Assembly (NCBI RefSeq): GCF_032854445.1
Contig: NC_088307.1
Span: 6,942,001-7,006,000, forward strand
DNA: 64,000 nt
Reading direction: 5' to 3'
Source: Liolophura sinensis
Taxonomy: Eukaryota > Mollusca > Polyplacophora > Chitonida > Chitonidae
Shown: one piece after another, positions 1-12,400 of the stretch
Layout of the letters: every line of letters begins with the position of its first letter
Position numbering within the stretch: position 1 is the stretch's first letter
Translations under genes and position numbers: made by a program
Notes under the pieces: generated by a model
What the model saw: the letters and a program-made list of their open reading frames with translations, nothing else
The model's database searches: none
What the model was told of the DNA's origin: nothing

Positions 1-435
1 ATCTGGGTCAGACAAGCTTCGACTCTCAGACTTCACTCTCTGTCCCACCCTCACCGCTCCGCCCAGAGTTCACATCAGAGCCGCCTCTAGGCACTCACCG
101 CTCCCAGCCCTTACCTCGTGCCGTGCAAAAGCTCCCGTTTGATGACATCCCAGAAAAGTCTTCCAGGAGTGACACATCATTTTCGCAGAACCTCTCCCAG
201 AAGCTGGACAGTTCAGTCTTGGAAAAGTTCCAGAGTTTGTCCCGAGAGAGGATTGAAGAATCGCCCATTCAGGGAGATTCCTCAGACAGTGGGGGAGATG
301 GGAAATTGAAGAGCCAGTCATATCCTTCAAATTTGAACTCGCATGCAGAGCCACCTGGTGACAGGGGGCGCTCTTTGTCTATCAAGGTCGTGGACAAAGT
401 TGTTCAAGAGATGACTGAATGTCATGACAATGCAG
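1..435 (+). CDS. TSC1: TSC1 coding exon (partial at window start)
   Basis: The frame with codons starting at base 3 is open from the window edge to the donor at 436 (gtatgt). It encodes about 144 residues of low-complexity, Ser/Pro-rich sequence, including LGQTSFDS near the edge and [14 protein letters not shown] near the end. The exon ends in phase 1 and joins 797 to make Asp. Whether its 5' end lies before base 1 cannot be seen, but no acceptor is needed inside the window. Confidence 0.85.
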
Positions 436-3400
436 GTATGTGTAATTCCTGTCCGTGTACTGAATCATTTACTTATAAAAAATGAGTGGTTTTATGAGAG
501 ACATGACTGGTATCAAACAATACAATTCATTCATTTCTCTTAAAGCGTAATAATACTGATGGCTTTATTTCAAGAGGGTGAAATACAATGAGTATACTCA
601 GTCAACACTGGATTGATCTACCCTGAGGCCCTCAGACACAAACAATTTGAAACAATATGTTACATTGCATGTGATGTAATGTGCTTTGTGTTTCTTATTC
701 AAAGTTTTCCACCAATTTTGAATACTTTTTTTTCAAAAAATAAAACTTAATTTATGAGATCATATTTATTCCTTCTTGTTTGCTTTTATTGAGCAGATGA
801 CGCAGACGAAGAAGTAAGGGAGATAATTCAGGAGGAGATTTCTGACAAATTGTCCCAGTCGGAGAGCACAGACAAGATAGAGGCTAATCTCCAGTTGACA
901 GCTGAATCCGTGCAGCGCTTCATGAAAAAAGTCAACCGAATTAGGTTTAACAGTTTAACGATTGGCACCACTCTAGATGTGGTGACCGATGTGGGCCAGA
1001 GGGGTGGGACAAGAATTCGTTCTTTGTCTTGTCCACAGCTACAAAAAGCAGCCCCTGACCAAGTGCAGCTGGCCGAGTCCAAACTGTTACGCTGCAGTTC
1101 TGCTGCACCACCCCATAATCAGCTGCACAAGTCCCAAGCCAGCAATTCTGACAGCTGCGTTCCCATAGTAACCAACCCTTACAGTATTAACAGTGCAATG
1201 ACGAGTGAGCGTGAGAATCTGGTCAGCAGTTGTGTAACGGCTGCAGCGCCCTCTATCGTGCAGAGCTCACAGTGTGCATCAAACACGGAACTTAGTTCTA
1301 GTCTTAGGATTTCTCAAGGTCAGACTGACCCTGACCTGAAAACGACAGAAACTGCCATCCCCCTGACGCGGAGCGAAGTGGAGGAAAACGCTGTGATAGA
1401 GCAGATTCTGCCCAGGCCCTTTGACCGCATCTTGCAGTACTCTCTGCCGTACTCGGCCATCACGCGTTGTCAGCAGTGCAAGCGTCGCTATGTGACTGCC
1501 ATAGAAACCAATGATCTTCACACCGATAGACTTCCTAAAGCAGGTAACTATAGTGATGTCGTATGTCATGACACATGTACAATTCCCACTTCTAGTAAGA
1601 AACCATGTTTCACCTCTCCCTGAAAACAACATTGTTGTTGGGGGACAAATTTCCATGCCATATTATTATATATGGTGCATGTTACATGAAGTTCTTGATC
1701 CACTGATAGCCTGTTACACAGGCCTACTTGTGTATCTTAGAGGAGTATTCCTGTGATGCCAGATGGGTAATTATGAACCAAATCAGTATAATTTTATAGC
1801 TTTCATTGGGTAATGCCAAGATATCTAAGTGTCTGTGTGCATAGAAGATACAAAATCTGAAAACTTGCTTTACTGAAATTTTTGAATATGTTTAATAGAT
1901 GGGTGCAACAACAGTTTAGTGAAAAATTTTGGTGACACATTTGTGACGGTGTTGTGATGAAGTGTGTTATAGTGAGAGGAAAGTGAATTCATGTCAGTTG
2001 TCGTAAAATGAGCAATCTGGGTAATTGTCAGACATGCCTCACAGCATAAGCAGGAAAGGTCAAGTATTGGTCAGCCAGATGTCAGTAATGTGATGTGGTG
2101 GGACATCATGTTGTCTGGTGTGTTCGGCATTGCGTTTCAGTGAGGCAGCCAGTGAATCATTATGATGAAGAACTCTTCTTAAAATGAAGTTAGCAATGGA
2201 TCCCGATGACAGATTTAAGGGAATTATACCTCTTTTGGTTTAGTGAATTTTTAATTATAATAGTCATGTAAAGCTTATAAACTTAAGGTGGTGGGTTGGG
2301 GGGGGGGGGGGGGCCTCTGTGGCCAAGGTGGTTAGCATGCCAGCACATTGCAATGACCCAGGAGCCTCCTACCAATGCTGTTGCTGTGAGTTCCAGTCCA
2401 ACTCATGCTGGCTTCCTCTCCTGCCGTGCGTGGAAAGGTCTGACAGCAACCTCCGGATTCTTGTGGGTTTCCTCCAGGATTTGCCCAGTTTCATCCCAAC
2501 ATAATGCTGGCCACCATCGCATTAGTGAAATATTCTTGAGAGGGATGTAAAACACCAACCAAATAAATAAATAAATGTACTCAAGGTACCTACATTTCAT
2601 CTGGAAACCTATGAAAAATGGATCTTGAGGGCAAAGTTTTTTCAGTGATGTGTGAACAGTGTTTTTTTCATGTCATTAACACTGTATCTGTAGAACTGCT
2701 TGATCTAAACCTTTGAAATTTGATGATTTCTTGGATGAACAACTGACCCAGAAAGCTTGGATCTTGATCATGATGGCGAAGATTTTCAGATCACAGTGAT
2801 ATCTCTACATTGTTTTTTCATGTCATTAGCACTATCTACAGAACCATGGTTGAGGTTTCAAATTCTTTTTAAATTTTTTAATTATTATTATTATTATTTT
2901 GTCTTTTGCAGACTACGAGACTCCTCTCTTCAGTACATTCTCACCCCCGGAGCTGCTGGATCGCCACTTACAGCTGGGTGGGGAGGTTCACTCAAAGGAG
3001 CTAAGCCGTATCCCCATCACAAGTCAGGACTCCATCAACTGGACACACTTTGGAGGTGAGGCCCTCGCCTCCAGCTCTATTCTCTTGAAATGTTTGCTAT
3101 GAGAAACTTGGTGGAGTTCCCCACTCAAAGTTAGCATTCGGCTCCATTGGTAGGGCTGTTTGCGCGGTCGTATGTACAGGAAGCCGCATGTAGCAAAGCT
3201 CATGAGTAGCTTGCTCAAAGGACTATAAAATTGGCACTAATTGGCTGACATTGGAGATAGCATGTAGCCTACATCAAGCATGAATCAATAAGCCATACTG
3301 GGACCTAAAATTCAGCTTATACTAGGCATAGGCTAGACTTGACTATTTCTCCCATAAGAACCAGCGTGGCGTAAATCACTGTTCAGTTAAATAAATAAAG

Positions 3401-6400
3401 CAAATATGTCAAACCAGCCAAGCAGCGGAGATTCTATATCCTTGTAAGGCCTGTGCTTTCCATCCAACGGTCCATCCACCGGCCCAGCCAATCCACCGGC
3501 CCGGCCCATCCACCAGCCAATCCACCATCAGTCCATCCATCTGTCCAGGCGTCTGTCCATACATTAGTCCATCCATCTGTGCGTCCATCATTCCATCAAT
3601 CAGTTCATACATTAGTCCATCCATCAGTCTGTCCATCAGTCAACAGGGCAACTTTAAATTAAATTTCCAAAGTCTTCTCATTGTGCTGTAGAGCTGCAGA
3701 TTTACGTGTCTTCATGCACTTTTATTCTCAGCTGTAACTGTTGAGCTAATTTCTTATCCTAGGGATAGTGCACTGACCGGTAAGTTGTCTCAGTGAAGCA
3801 GCACTAGATAAAAGAGCAGTTGCAATCCGTCCTGCATCAAGGAGGTACATTACATACAACCTAAGGATTCCTTCGTCGTCATATGACTGAAAAATGTTTC
3901 ATGCATGCACTGGTTTCCTCCACGCACTCTAGTCTCCTCCACGCAGTCTGGTTTCCTCTTTGCAGTATAGTCTTCCATACAGTTTAGTTTCTTCCATCCA
4001 TCCAGTTTCCTCCATGCACTGTGGTTTCCTCCGTGCACTCTAGTTTCCTCCATGCAGTGTAGTTTCCTCCATGCACTCCAGTTTCATCCATGCCCTCTGG
4101 TTTCCTCCATGCAGTCAAGTTTCCTCCATTCACTCCAGTTTCCTCCATGCAGTCTAGTTTCCTCAAGACTACCATCATCTACATGTCAGTCAAAATTCTT
4201 CAGTGCCACATAAATCCACCAATCAGATAAATAAAAAAAACATGTTGTCCAGGCTTACCACCAGCGGATGAGATTAACATCTTGCGTGGGCAGATTTTGC
4301 TGATCCAGAACCAGGTGATGTACGAGAGACACAAACGGGAGCTTCACGCTAAGAGGAACAGGCGTCTCCTGAGCAAAATCACCCACGCCAAAGCATTAGA
4401 GGAACGTAACTCTGCCTTGGTGAGTCTGCACAGTCACTGTCGCCTTATACATCTTCAAATTTCGTCCGACACTAAGCTACTGATTTGGTCAGTTTCTGTG
4501 TTCTGCTGATCTTATGAAGGTGTTTTTGAGGGTTGTTTTGAAAAATTTCAGCACCAAAAGTAGTACTTTAAGACTTTTACTCAGCTCTGAAAATCAAGTC
4601 TAGTGAGGTGATAGGTAGGTCAAGGGTATTGTCTGGACTCCAGTGAGCTTAGGGCTATGACCCCCCCCCCCCCCCACCCTTCAACCCGATAATCATCATG
4701 AAAAATCCTGGGGTACAGCCATACTTTTATCAACAATCAAGTCAAACCAAATTGAAAATAAAAGTGAAGTGCAATTTTTTAGAACAAAATAAAGAGATAA
4801 TTGAATGAAACAAATTTGTAAACGCCCATTCTTCTGTGTGTAAGCTTTTTAGTTTCAAGATCCTTACCTCTGTTTACACTCCGGCCCACAAGCCTGTTCA
4901 GAATGGATACTTATAGTAAAAACATTAAGGAGTTATGCCCCTTTTTGTTACATATTGCTTTTTCACATTAAATTCCGAATGTACAGAACTGCCTTCTTTC
5001 AAGCCTTTAAACTTCAGGTGCATTTGTACCTGTAATTGGCCTGGAAGCCTACTGAAATTGGGTACAGACAGACGAATCCATTTGTATTATTTCTCGACCA
5101 AGAATTGGCCTAGGGATATTGTTGCAGATGGCTGTCTGTCGCACTGTTCTTCCAGCCATCTATCTGTCCACTTTCTTGTAAACAATCTATCTCTGCAATG
5201 TTCCAAGTCAAAATTACCAAATTAAGTCGTGAGAAGAACCGTAGTGACTTAACGTGACCTTTCAAGGTGAACTGTCCGCTGAAGTTACATGGCATGTAGT
5301 GCTTGTAAACATACCTTTTGAAAGCCTGGAACAAACTTAATGAAAAAAGTCACCTATGTAGGAGAAAAAACCTTCTTGATTTTCATTGACCTTGGCCTGT
5401 TTTTTCAAGGTCATCATGATTATTTCATGCTAATTAGGGTGTAAACATGTTGTGTCTTAAACAGTTAAAGACAAGGCTTCACCACTGTTGGTCACAACTA
5501 CGTGAACATTCAGAATAAAATTTCAGGTGTACTTGAAATATTCTTTCCCTACCACAAAGCTATGTGGGTTGTTGTTGCTCAGAAACGGGTGCATACCTGT
5601 ACTTCTTTTGGGCTTAATACTTACAGGATTGTACTTGAAGGTTTCTGCACATATTAAAGCAGCATATGTTTATGCCTTTTGGATTTAAGTGCATTGAACA
5701 GTATTTTTGTTTTTTACTTTAAGTTATTTTTTGTTCAATTTTTTTTTTCCTGTTTTTTTTTATGTCAGCTTGATCAGTTGAGACTGCAGGAGAATGAAAT
5801 CCAGAACCTGCAGGTGTCAATGAAGCTGTTACAACAGGAGAACCAGAAGCTCAAAGGTGCCAAGGAGAGTGACTGTTATGAACAGCAAGTGCAGTTAAGG
5901 TATGGCAGAGGGAGATAGAGAGAGCTGGACGAGAGTGAGGGGGAGGGGAGGAGGAGAGGGAGAGTGACTGTTACAAGCAGCAAGTGCAGTTAAGGTATGG
6001 CAGAGGGAGATAGAGAGAGATGGACAAGGGTGAGAATGAGGGGGAGGGGAGGGGAACAGGGAGAGTGACTGTTACAAGCAGCAAGTGCAGTTAAGGTATG
6101 GCAGAGAGAGATAGAGTGAGATGTACAAGGGTGAGAGTGAGGGGAAGGCGGACAGGGAGAGTGACTGTTACAAGCAGCAAGTGCAGTTAAGGGAGATAGA
6201 GAGAGATGGACAAGGGGGAGAATGAGGGGGACGGGGACAGGCGGACAGGGAGAGTGACTGTTACAAGCAGCAAGTGCAGTTAAGGTATGGCAGAGGGAGA
6301 TAGAGAGAGATGGACGAGGGTGAGAGTGAGGGGAAGGCGGACAGGGAGAGTGACTGTTACAAGCAGCAAGTGCAGTTAAGGTATGGCAGAGGGAGATAGA

Positions 6401-9400
6401 GGGATGGGTGAGAGTGAGCTTGAGGGTGGTCGGAGGGGAACAGAGTGAGCTTGAGGGTGATCAGAGGGAAACAGGGAGAGTGATTGCTACATTGTTAATG
6501 TCTTCAAAATCCCATTTTTTCTTTATTAGTAAGATTGTTAGCTGAAAAGTTCAGCTAGCTGCACATTACAATACATTTTGCCCGGTTTCCCCCAACTGTA
6601 ATGCTGGCTGCCGTGGTACGAGGGAAATATTCTTTAGTCGTGTGAGTATGCCATAAAACACCAAAGAAATAAGTAACGAAATATTATTCATCTACCTATT
6701 AAAAATGTGGTTGTGATGAATAACTAGTGTTTTTACTCTGTGTGTATGCAGATCATCTTTGGCTGACAATGAAGAACTGAAGTACAGCGTGTCTGAATTA
6801 CAGAGTCAGATTGAGACCCTCAGACTGGAGAAGGCTGAGGCCCTGAAGGTAAGAAGAGAAGATCTTACATGCTGTCACAAACTATATCCTGTGGGCATCT
6901 CTTCCCCTGCCCTCCCTCCTCTCCCACCATCCACCTGAAAAAAAGAAGAAAAATCCTGGGTACAAGTTTGACAAATTGATGACCAGATTTTCTGTTCCCC
7001 ACTCCAGAAATGTTCTTGACTGAATCTGGATCAATTTGGCCATCGTATTGCATGCTAAGCTAATATGATAGTGATGATGTTCACTGTTTCAGATGCTGCA
7101 ACAAGCTGACTACCGACTGTTCAACACCCTGCGTGACCTTCAGACACTTCAAGGTCAGGCTGCGCTCACCAAGGAACTTCAGGATCAGGTTTGTGTGTGT
7201 TGTGTTTTTTCTCTTTAAAAAAAAAAAAGAAAAGAAAGCCCTTCTTGTAGCAAAGAAAAACCTACCATATTTACATCTGCCACTGACCCGTGATAGTGAT
7301 ACTTATACTTGTAAATATGGTAGGTGCTTGGATTGATTTTACTTTATTTGTACTTCAGTGTTGTTAATTGACCACCTCAGACTTAATTTAATGGCTATGG
7401 CTATAATGTTAACACTACACAGTATGGATGAGATACCGTTGATGTGGCTTAGAGACATACTGATTATTACACTGTCGTGTCTGTCGTTCTGCCTGTCCGT
7501 CACAGTTTCTTAGTGATCAGGTCTTCTTGATTAATGAAGGGTAATGGGAATTGGTACTATCAGATGATCCACTTGCACTCTTTATTTCCATGGAGAGTTG
7601 TTAATGACTTTCATTTTTACTTCTTCAGCCGGAATTGGTCTAGGGGTATTGTCATAGCTGTTGAGGTCTGTGTGTCTGTTAGGTCGTCTGTCCATTACTT
7701 TATGTTTCAACTGATTTAACTTAGTTTATTTTTGAATTAGTATTCAAGAATTGAATATGGTACCTATATGTTCGCATATATTCGCTTCATACAGTTGTTT
7801 TTGCGGTATCCGTTGTTAATAAGACTTCCAAGTTATTGCTCTATCAAGTTACTGCTCTATCAAGTTATTGCTTTCTGAAACAAGAAATTCAACATACTTT
7901 CATTTGCTCTCTTGGTTCATATTACTTCTTTAAATAAACGGCTGTTGCTAATGGGGAAGTTATAGATTTTCCACTAAACCAGAAGTTTTTTTTTTTAAAA
8001 CATCCCAGACTGGATTATGTTGGGTGTTTAGTATTTGCACACTTAGACTTTGCGAAGGCATGGGAGTGTTACAGTAGCACACCTCATATTCACACACCCG
8101 CATTCTGAAACAAGAATATACAATCAAACCTGTCATATGTGGCCAGTGAAGGGAAATGAAATAAGTGGCCACTTAGAGCAGGTGGACACATAACACAGGG
8201 TGGGTAAAAGACAGAGCCAAGACAATTTCTGTTTTAACGGTATTAATTTCAGATATGGTCAATGTTTATGCCTACATATATTTAGTAGATATATAACAAC
8301 AGTATGCTAATACTATATCTCAAAAAAATTTAAGCTGCGTGGGTTATAAGCCTGAAGACTTTATGGTGTTCACACAGAATATAAATATACAAGCGCTTAA
8401 AACCCGAGTTTCAAGTCAGCGCGTGTGTGACTTGAGCACTTTTCCCACCAATATTTTCATGGTCTATACAGTTTTGTGCCAGTTGGGATATTCCAATAAA
8501 CTTTTGGACTATGAATCGCACCTAGACCAACGAGCTGTATGAAAATTTATTCGGTTTGCCATAGCCCTTGAAACAACAACAACAACAACATACTTGTAAG
8601 CGGATCAGGGAGGTTCAACATGCGTTTGTGAGAGGTCATATTTAGCAAACCAGAAGGAAGGCACAACTCCAGGTGCCTACGAAGATAATGGCCAGGCAAG
8701 CCAAATGCTTTGTCAAACAAACCATTCAGGAATGGAACAACACAAGGTCAGATTGGCCATGTAGGGCATGTTGATACTGGACTTTGTTACAGTATATAGT
8801 GGCTGCTGGCCATGTAGGGCATGTTGATACTGGACTTTGTTACAATATATAGTGGCTGCTGGCCGCGTAGGGCATGTTGATACTGGACTTTGTTACAATA
8901 TATAGTGGCCGCTGGCCGCGTAGGGCTTGTTGATACTGGACTTTGTTACAATATATAGTGGCTGCTGGCCGCATAGGGCATGTTGATACTGGACTTTGTT
9001 ACAATATATAGTGGCTGCTGGCCGCGTAGGGCAGGTTGATACTGGACTTTGTTACAATATATAGTGGCCGCTGGCCGCGTAGGGCAGGTTGATACTAGAC
9101 TTAGTTACAATATATAGTGGCCGTTGGGCACGTTGATACTGGACTTTGTTACAATATATAGTGGCTGCTGGCCGTGTAGGGCACGTTGATATTGGACTTT
9201 GTTACAATATATAGTGGCCGCTGGCCGTGTAGGGCAGGTTGATACTGGACTTTGTTACAATATATAGAGGCCGCTGGCCATGCAGGGCATGTTGATATTG
9301 GACATTGTTACAATATATAGTGGCTGCTGGCCGCGTAGGGCATGTTGATATTGGACATTGTTACAATATATAGTGGCTGCTGGCCGCGTAGGGCAGGTTG

Positions 9401-12400
9401 ATATTGGACATTGTTACAATATATAGTGGCTGCTGGTCGGGTTGGACAGGTATCCGCATATTACAGCTCATTTAACATGGAAAATCGTTCGGTCAGGGCA
9501 GAGAGTGGCTGCTTAGAACAGTGAGACACTAAATACAGGTGCCCGTAAGTACAGGTTTGACTGTATTCTGATTTGCTCTGTCATTTCAGATTTCTCGTCT
9601 GAACAAAGAGTTGATGCTGATGGGGGAGTTACAGCAGAGGTATCAGGAGCAGTTGGCTGTCAGACACAATCAGGAGCCGAGGGTAGAGGAAGACTACCAG
9701 GTTACATCTCTACAGTCTGAAATAAAAGGTAAGCATGATAACTGTACTGTTGTTTTTGATATTGCTCACCTCTACAAAGTACAGGCGTAGCTTATGTCAT
9801 ACCCTGAGCATGATGTTGGCATCCAATAACAGGGAAAGCTCTGTGGAGTAAATTGTTTTGGATGATATCTGAAAAAGTACTGCATGTATTGAGCTCAGGT
9901 TTTTCAGACATGTCGAGTATGATAACATGAGTGGTAAGTTCCGTCTTTGATTCGCTGTGTGCATATTAATTACCATAAGTTACAAAATTCATGACTTTGT
10001 GTGTCGTGTATTAGATTGCACTCATGTTGAGCGCAATAATCATTGTAAATTACAAAATTCAAGTCTTAGCGTACAATATATGATAATCAGTGTTTAAGGA
10101 AATTTTTGGGGTGGTCTCTTCAAATTTTCTTCATGCATTCATCTGAAGTTTTACCTGCATATAAAGCACAATAACTCAAGGAGGATGTTCCATTGCTGAT
10201 GTAAATGACCAAATTCACAACTTCAGTACTTTATGTATTGTTACCATCATGTTCCTCCTACAGGCGAGCTCTTTTGGTAGCCTTGCTACCAAATCCATGT
10301 TTGTATTTACACTTACAGATATAGCAGATTGTAGTGAGGGAGCAGGCCATGTTTAATGGGTTAAAGTTGCTAGTCTCTCAACGGGGACCTGTCAAATGCC
10401 CAACAGCTGGACCTTGACGTCATTTTGTTGACGTCAAATGTTCCTTTCGCAGCTCATGATTATGACGTCACATAAAAGACAGCACAAGGTGATAGATTGT
10501 AACACTGTAGATGTTAAGTCATAATCCACTTTTGACGTAACAATGGCTGAAGGTCCTGCTTCACGCTAGCGCCACCTGACGGGACTAAATAATATGCAAC
10601 CTCCCCATTGCTGTGACACATGAGGTGAGGTTCAAAACTGACCTGGAGCGACCTGCCCTCGCTTCTCGTGAGGTTTTGGTGACACTTACTTAATGGTGAT
10701 CAGTTTTATGGGAGGAGGAGACGAGAGTGCAAGATGTAAACCTTCAACCTATGGCAAGTTATTTGTCAGACTTTTCTCACCTGTATCACTTATTGGTGAA
10801 AGGTAAGTGGTCTTTGACGACGGTTAACCACTATAGAAGCCTGCACAAGCGTTATTTTCACCAAGGTCTCATGAACAGTGAGAGTTCAGGACTGCAGAAA
10901 TTCTCTGCTCAAGGCTGGGACTGGACTCGTACCTCGTGTGCAGGCCATTGTCACCAGTTGAGAATAAAAATTTGGATTGGCGATAAAATCAGGGAAATGG
11001 CGAAAGTTTCTGGCAACAGAATTATTTACTCGAGAATATATACTGGCTAATGAAGAGGTGGAAATGGCGACAGTGTGAAGACTGGCATTGCACATGGCCA
11101 TATTTTGTTCTCCTCTTTTCTGACGGAAATAATGGGTTGGTAAACGTCATCACAGTTTCACATAAACTACGTGCGTTTATTTTATTTTATTTTTTTAAGC
11201 AAGCATCACATCAGTTTTTTATTATTTAAGAAAAGAAACAGAGGCAGAGCTTCTGCTGATGCTTGCCTTGTCGCAAATTTAGAGCTATTTTTTGAAATGG
11301 CGGTGAAATTCGAAAATATGCGAATGTTTTTGGTGATGAATTTATTTACAAAGAAAATGTACAAGCATTATACACAAAATACCTGGCACAATTTTCCTAA
11401 TACTTTTCAGGCGTGAGAGTTTTCTTTGGTTTTATGCGTATTTTCGCTATTTTTCTGATTAAAACAATCCAGTTACTTTTGTTTCAAACGGCTTCATTTC
11501 AGCGAAACAACATCAACAAAGTCACGGCTATTTTAATTGACAGAAATCTAGAGGATTCAGCATTCTTGGAAGTTGGCTTACATTAGATATCACTTGAAAA
11601 TCCTTTCTGTTAACTAATGAACGAGAATCATGACATTTTTGAGGATGCCTTTCATAGCCAAACCTAAAGAAAAAAAATAAATTAAACAAAACAGCTATTA
11701 AGGCAGATAAATTTAGGTAGTGTTAGAACTCTTGAACTAAATTTATAAATTATTTTGTAACAAATTTTTCTGATAGAGGAAATTGCATTTTTCTAGGACC
11801 CTGTAGAGATTAACTGAAAGAAATGTTGGTTTTTTTTTAAAAAACAAAAACACTTTGCCATTATTTTGAGGACAGTTGTTCAAAATGTGGCATGGGGTAA
11901 ACTCCAGATATAGCCTGAAGAGACCAAACTGATTCTGGCAGCTGTACCAAGGCAGATAAAAACGAATTAGAGATGGAGACCACTGCTCCCATTCAGTCAG
12001 TTGAAGACCACAAAGATTAAGTCAAGGCCGCTAAGAAAGTATGGCTAAAGAAAAATTGTATTGGCTGCAAAATCTGATGAGTGGCTAAAGTGACTGGCTA
12101 AAAAAATACTCTCCCAGAGGAAGCCCAGCACATGATTGAACTCGTACCTTATGTGACTGAACTCGTACCTCATGTGACTGAACTCGTACCTCTTGGGACT
12201 GAACTCATGCCTCCCGTAATTGAACTCGTACCTCATGTGATTGAACTTGTACCTTATGTGACTGAACTCGTACCTCATGTGATTGAACTCGTACCTCATG
12301 GGACTGAACTCCTACCTCATGGGACTGAACCCCTACCTCATGGGACTGAACTCCTACCTCATGGGACTGAACTCCTTCCTCATGGGACTGAACTCCTGCC

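Noticed and set aside
70-354. 94-codon antisense frame
   Set aside because: It is the antisense of the TSC1 exon, with no own motif or splice context.
2312-2420. Functional tRNA gene
   Set aside because: Box A/B-like motifs belong to a SINE head. The body and A/T-rich tail follow, and the clover-leaf stems are not complementary.
10727-11050. 107-codon frame as a small gene
   Set aside because: No conserved motif. It overlaps another frame on the opposite strand and sits in unique intronic sequence between clear TSC1 exons.
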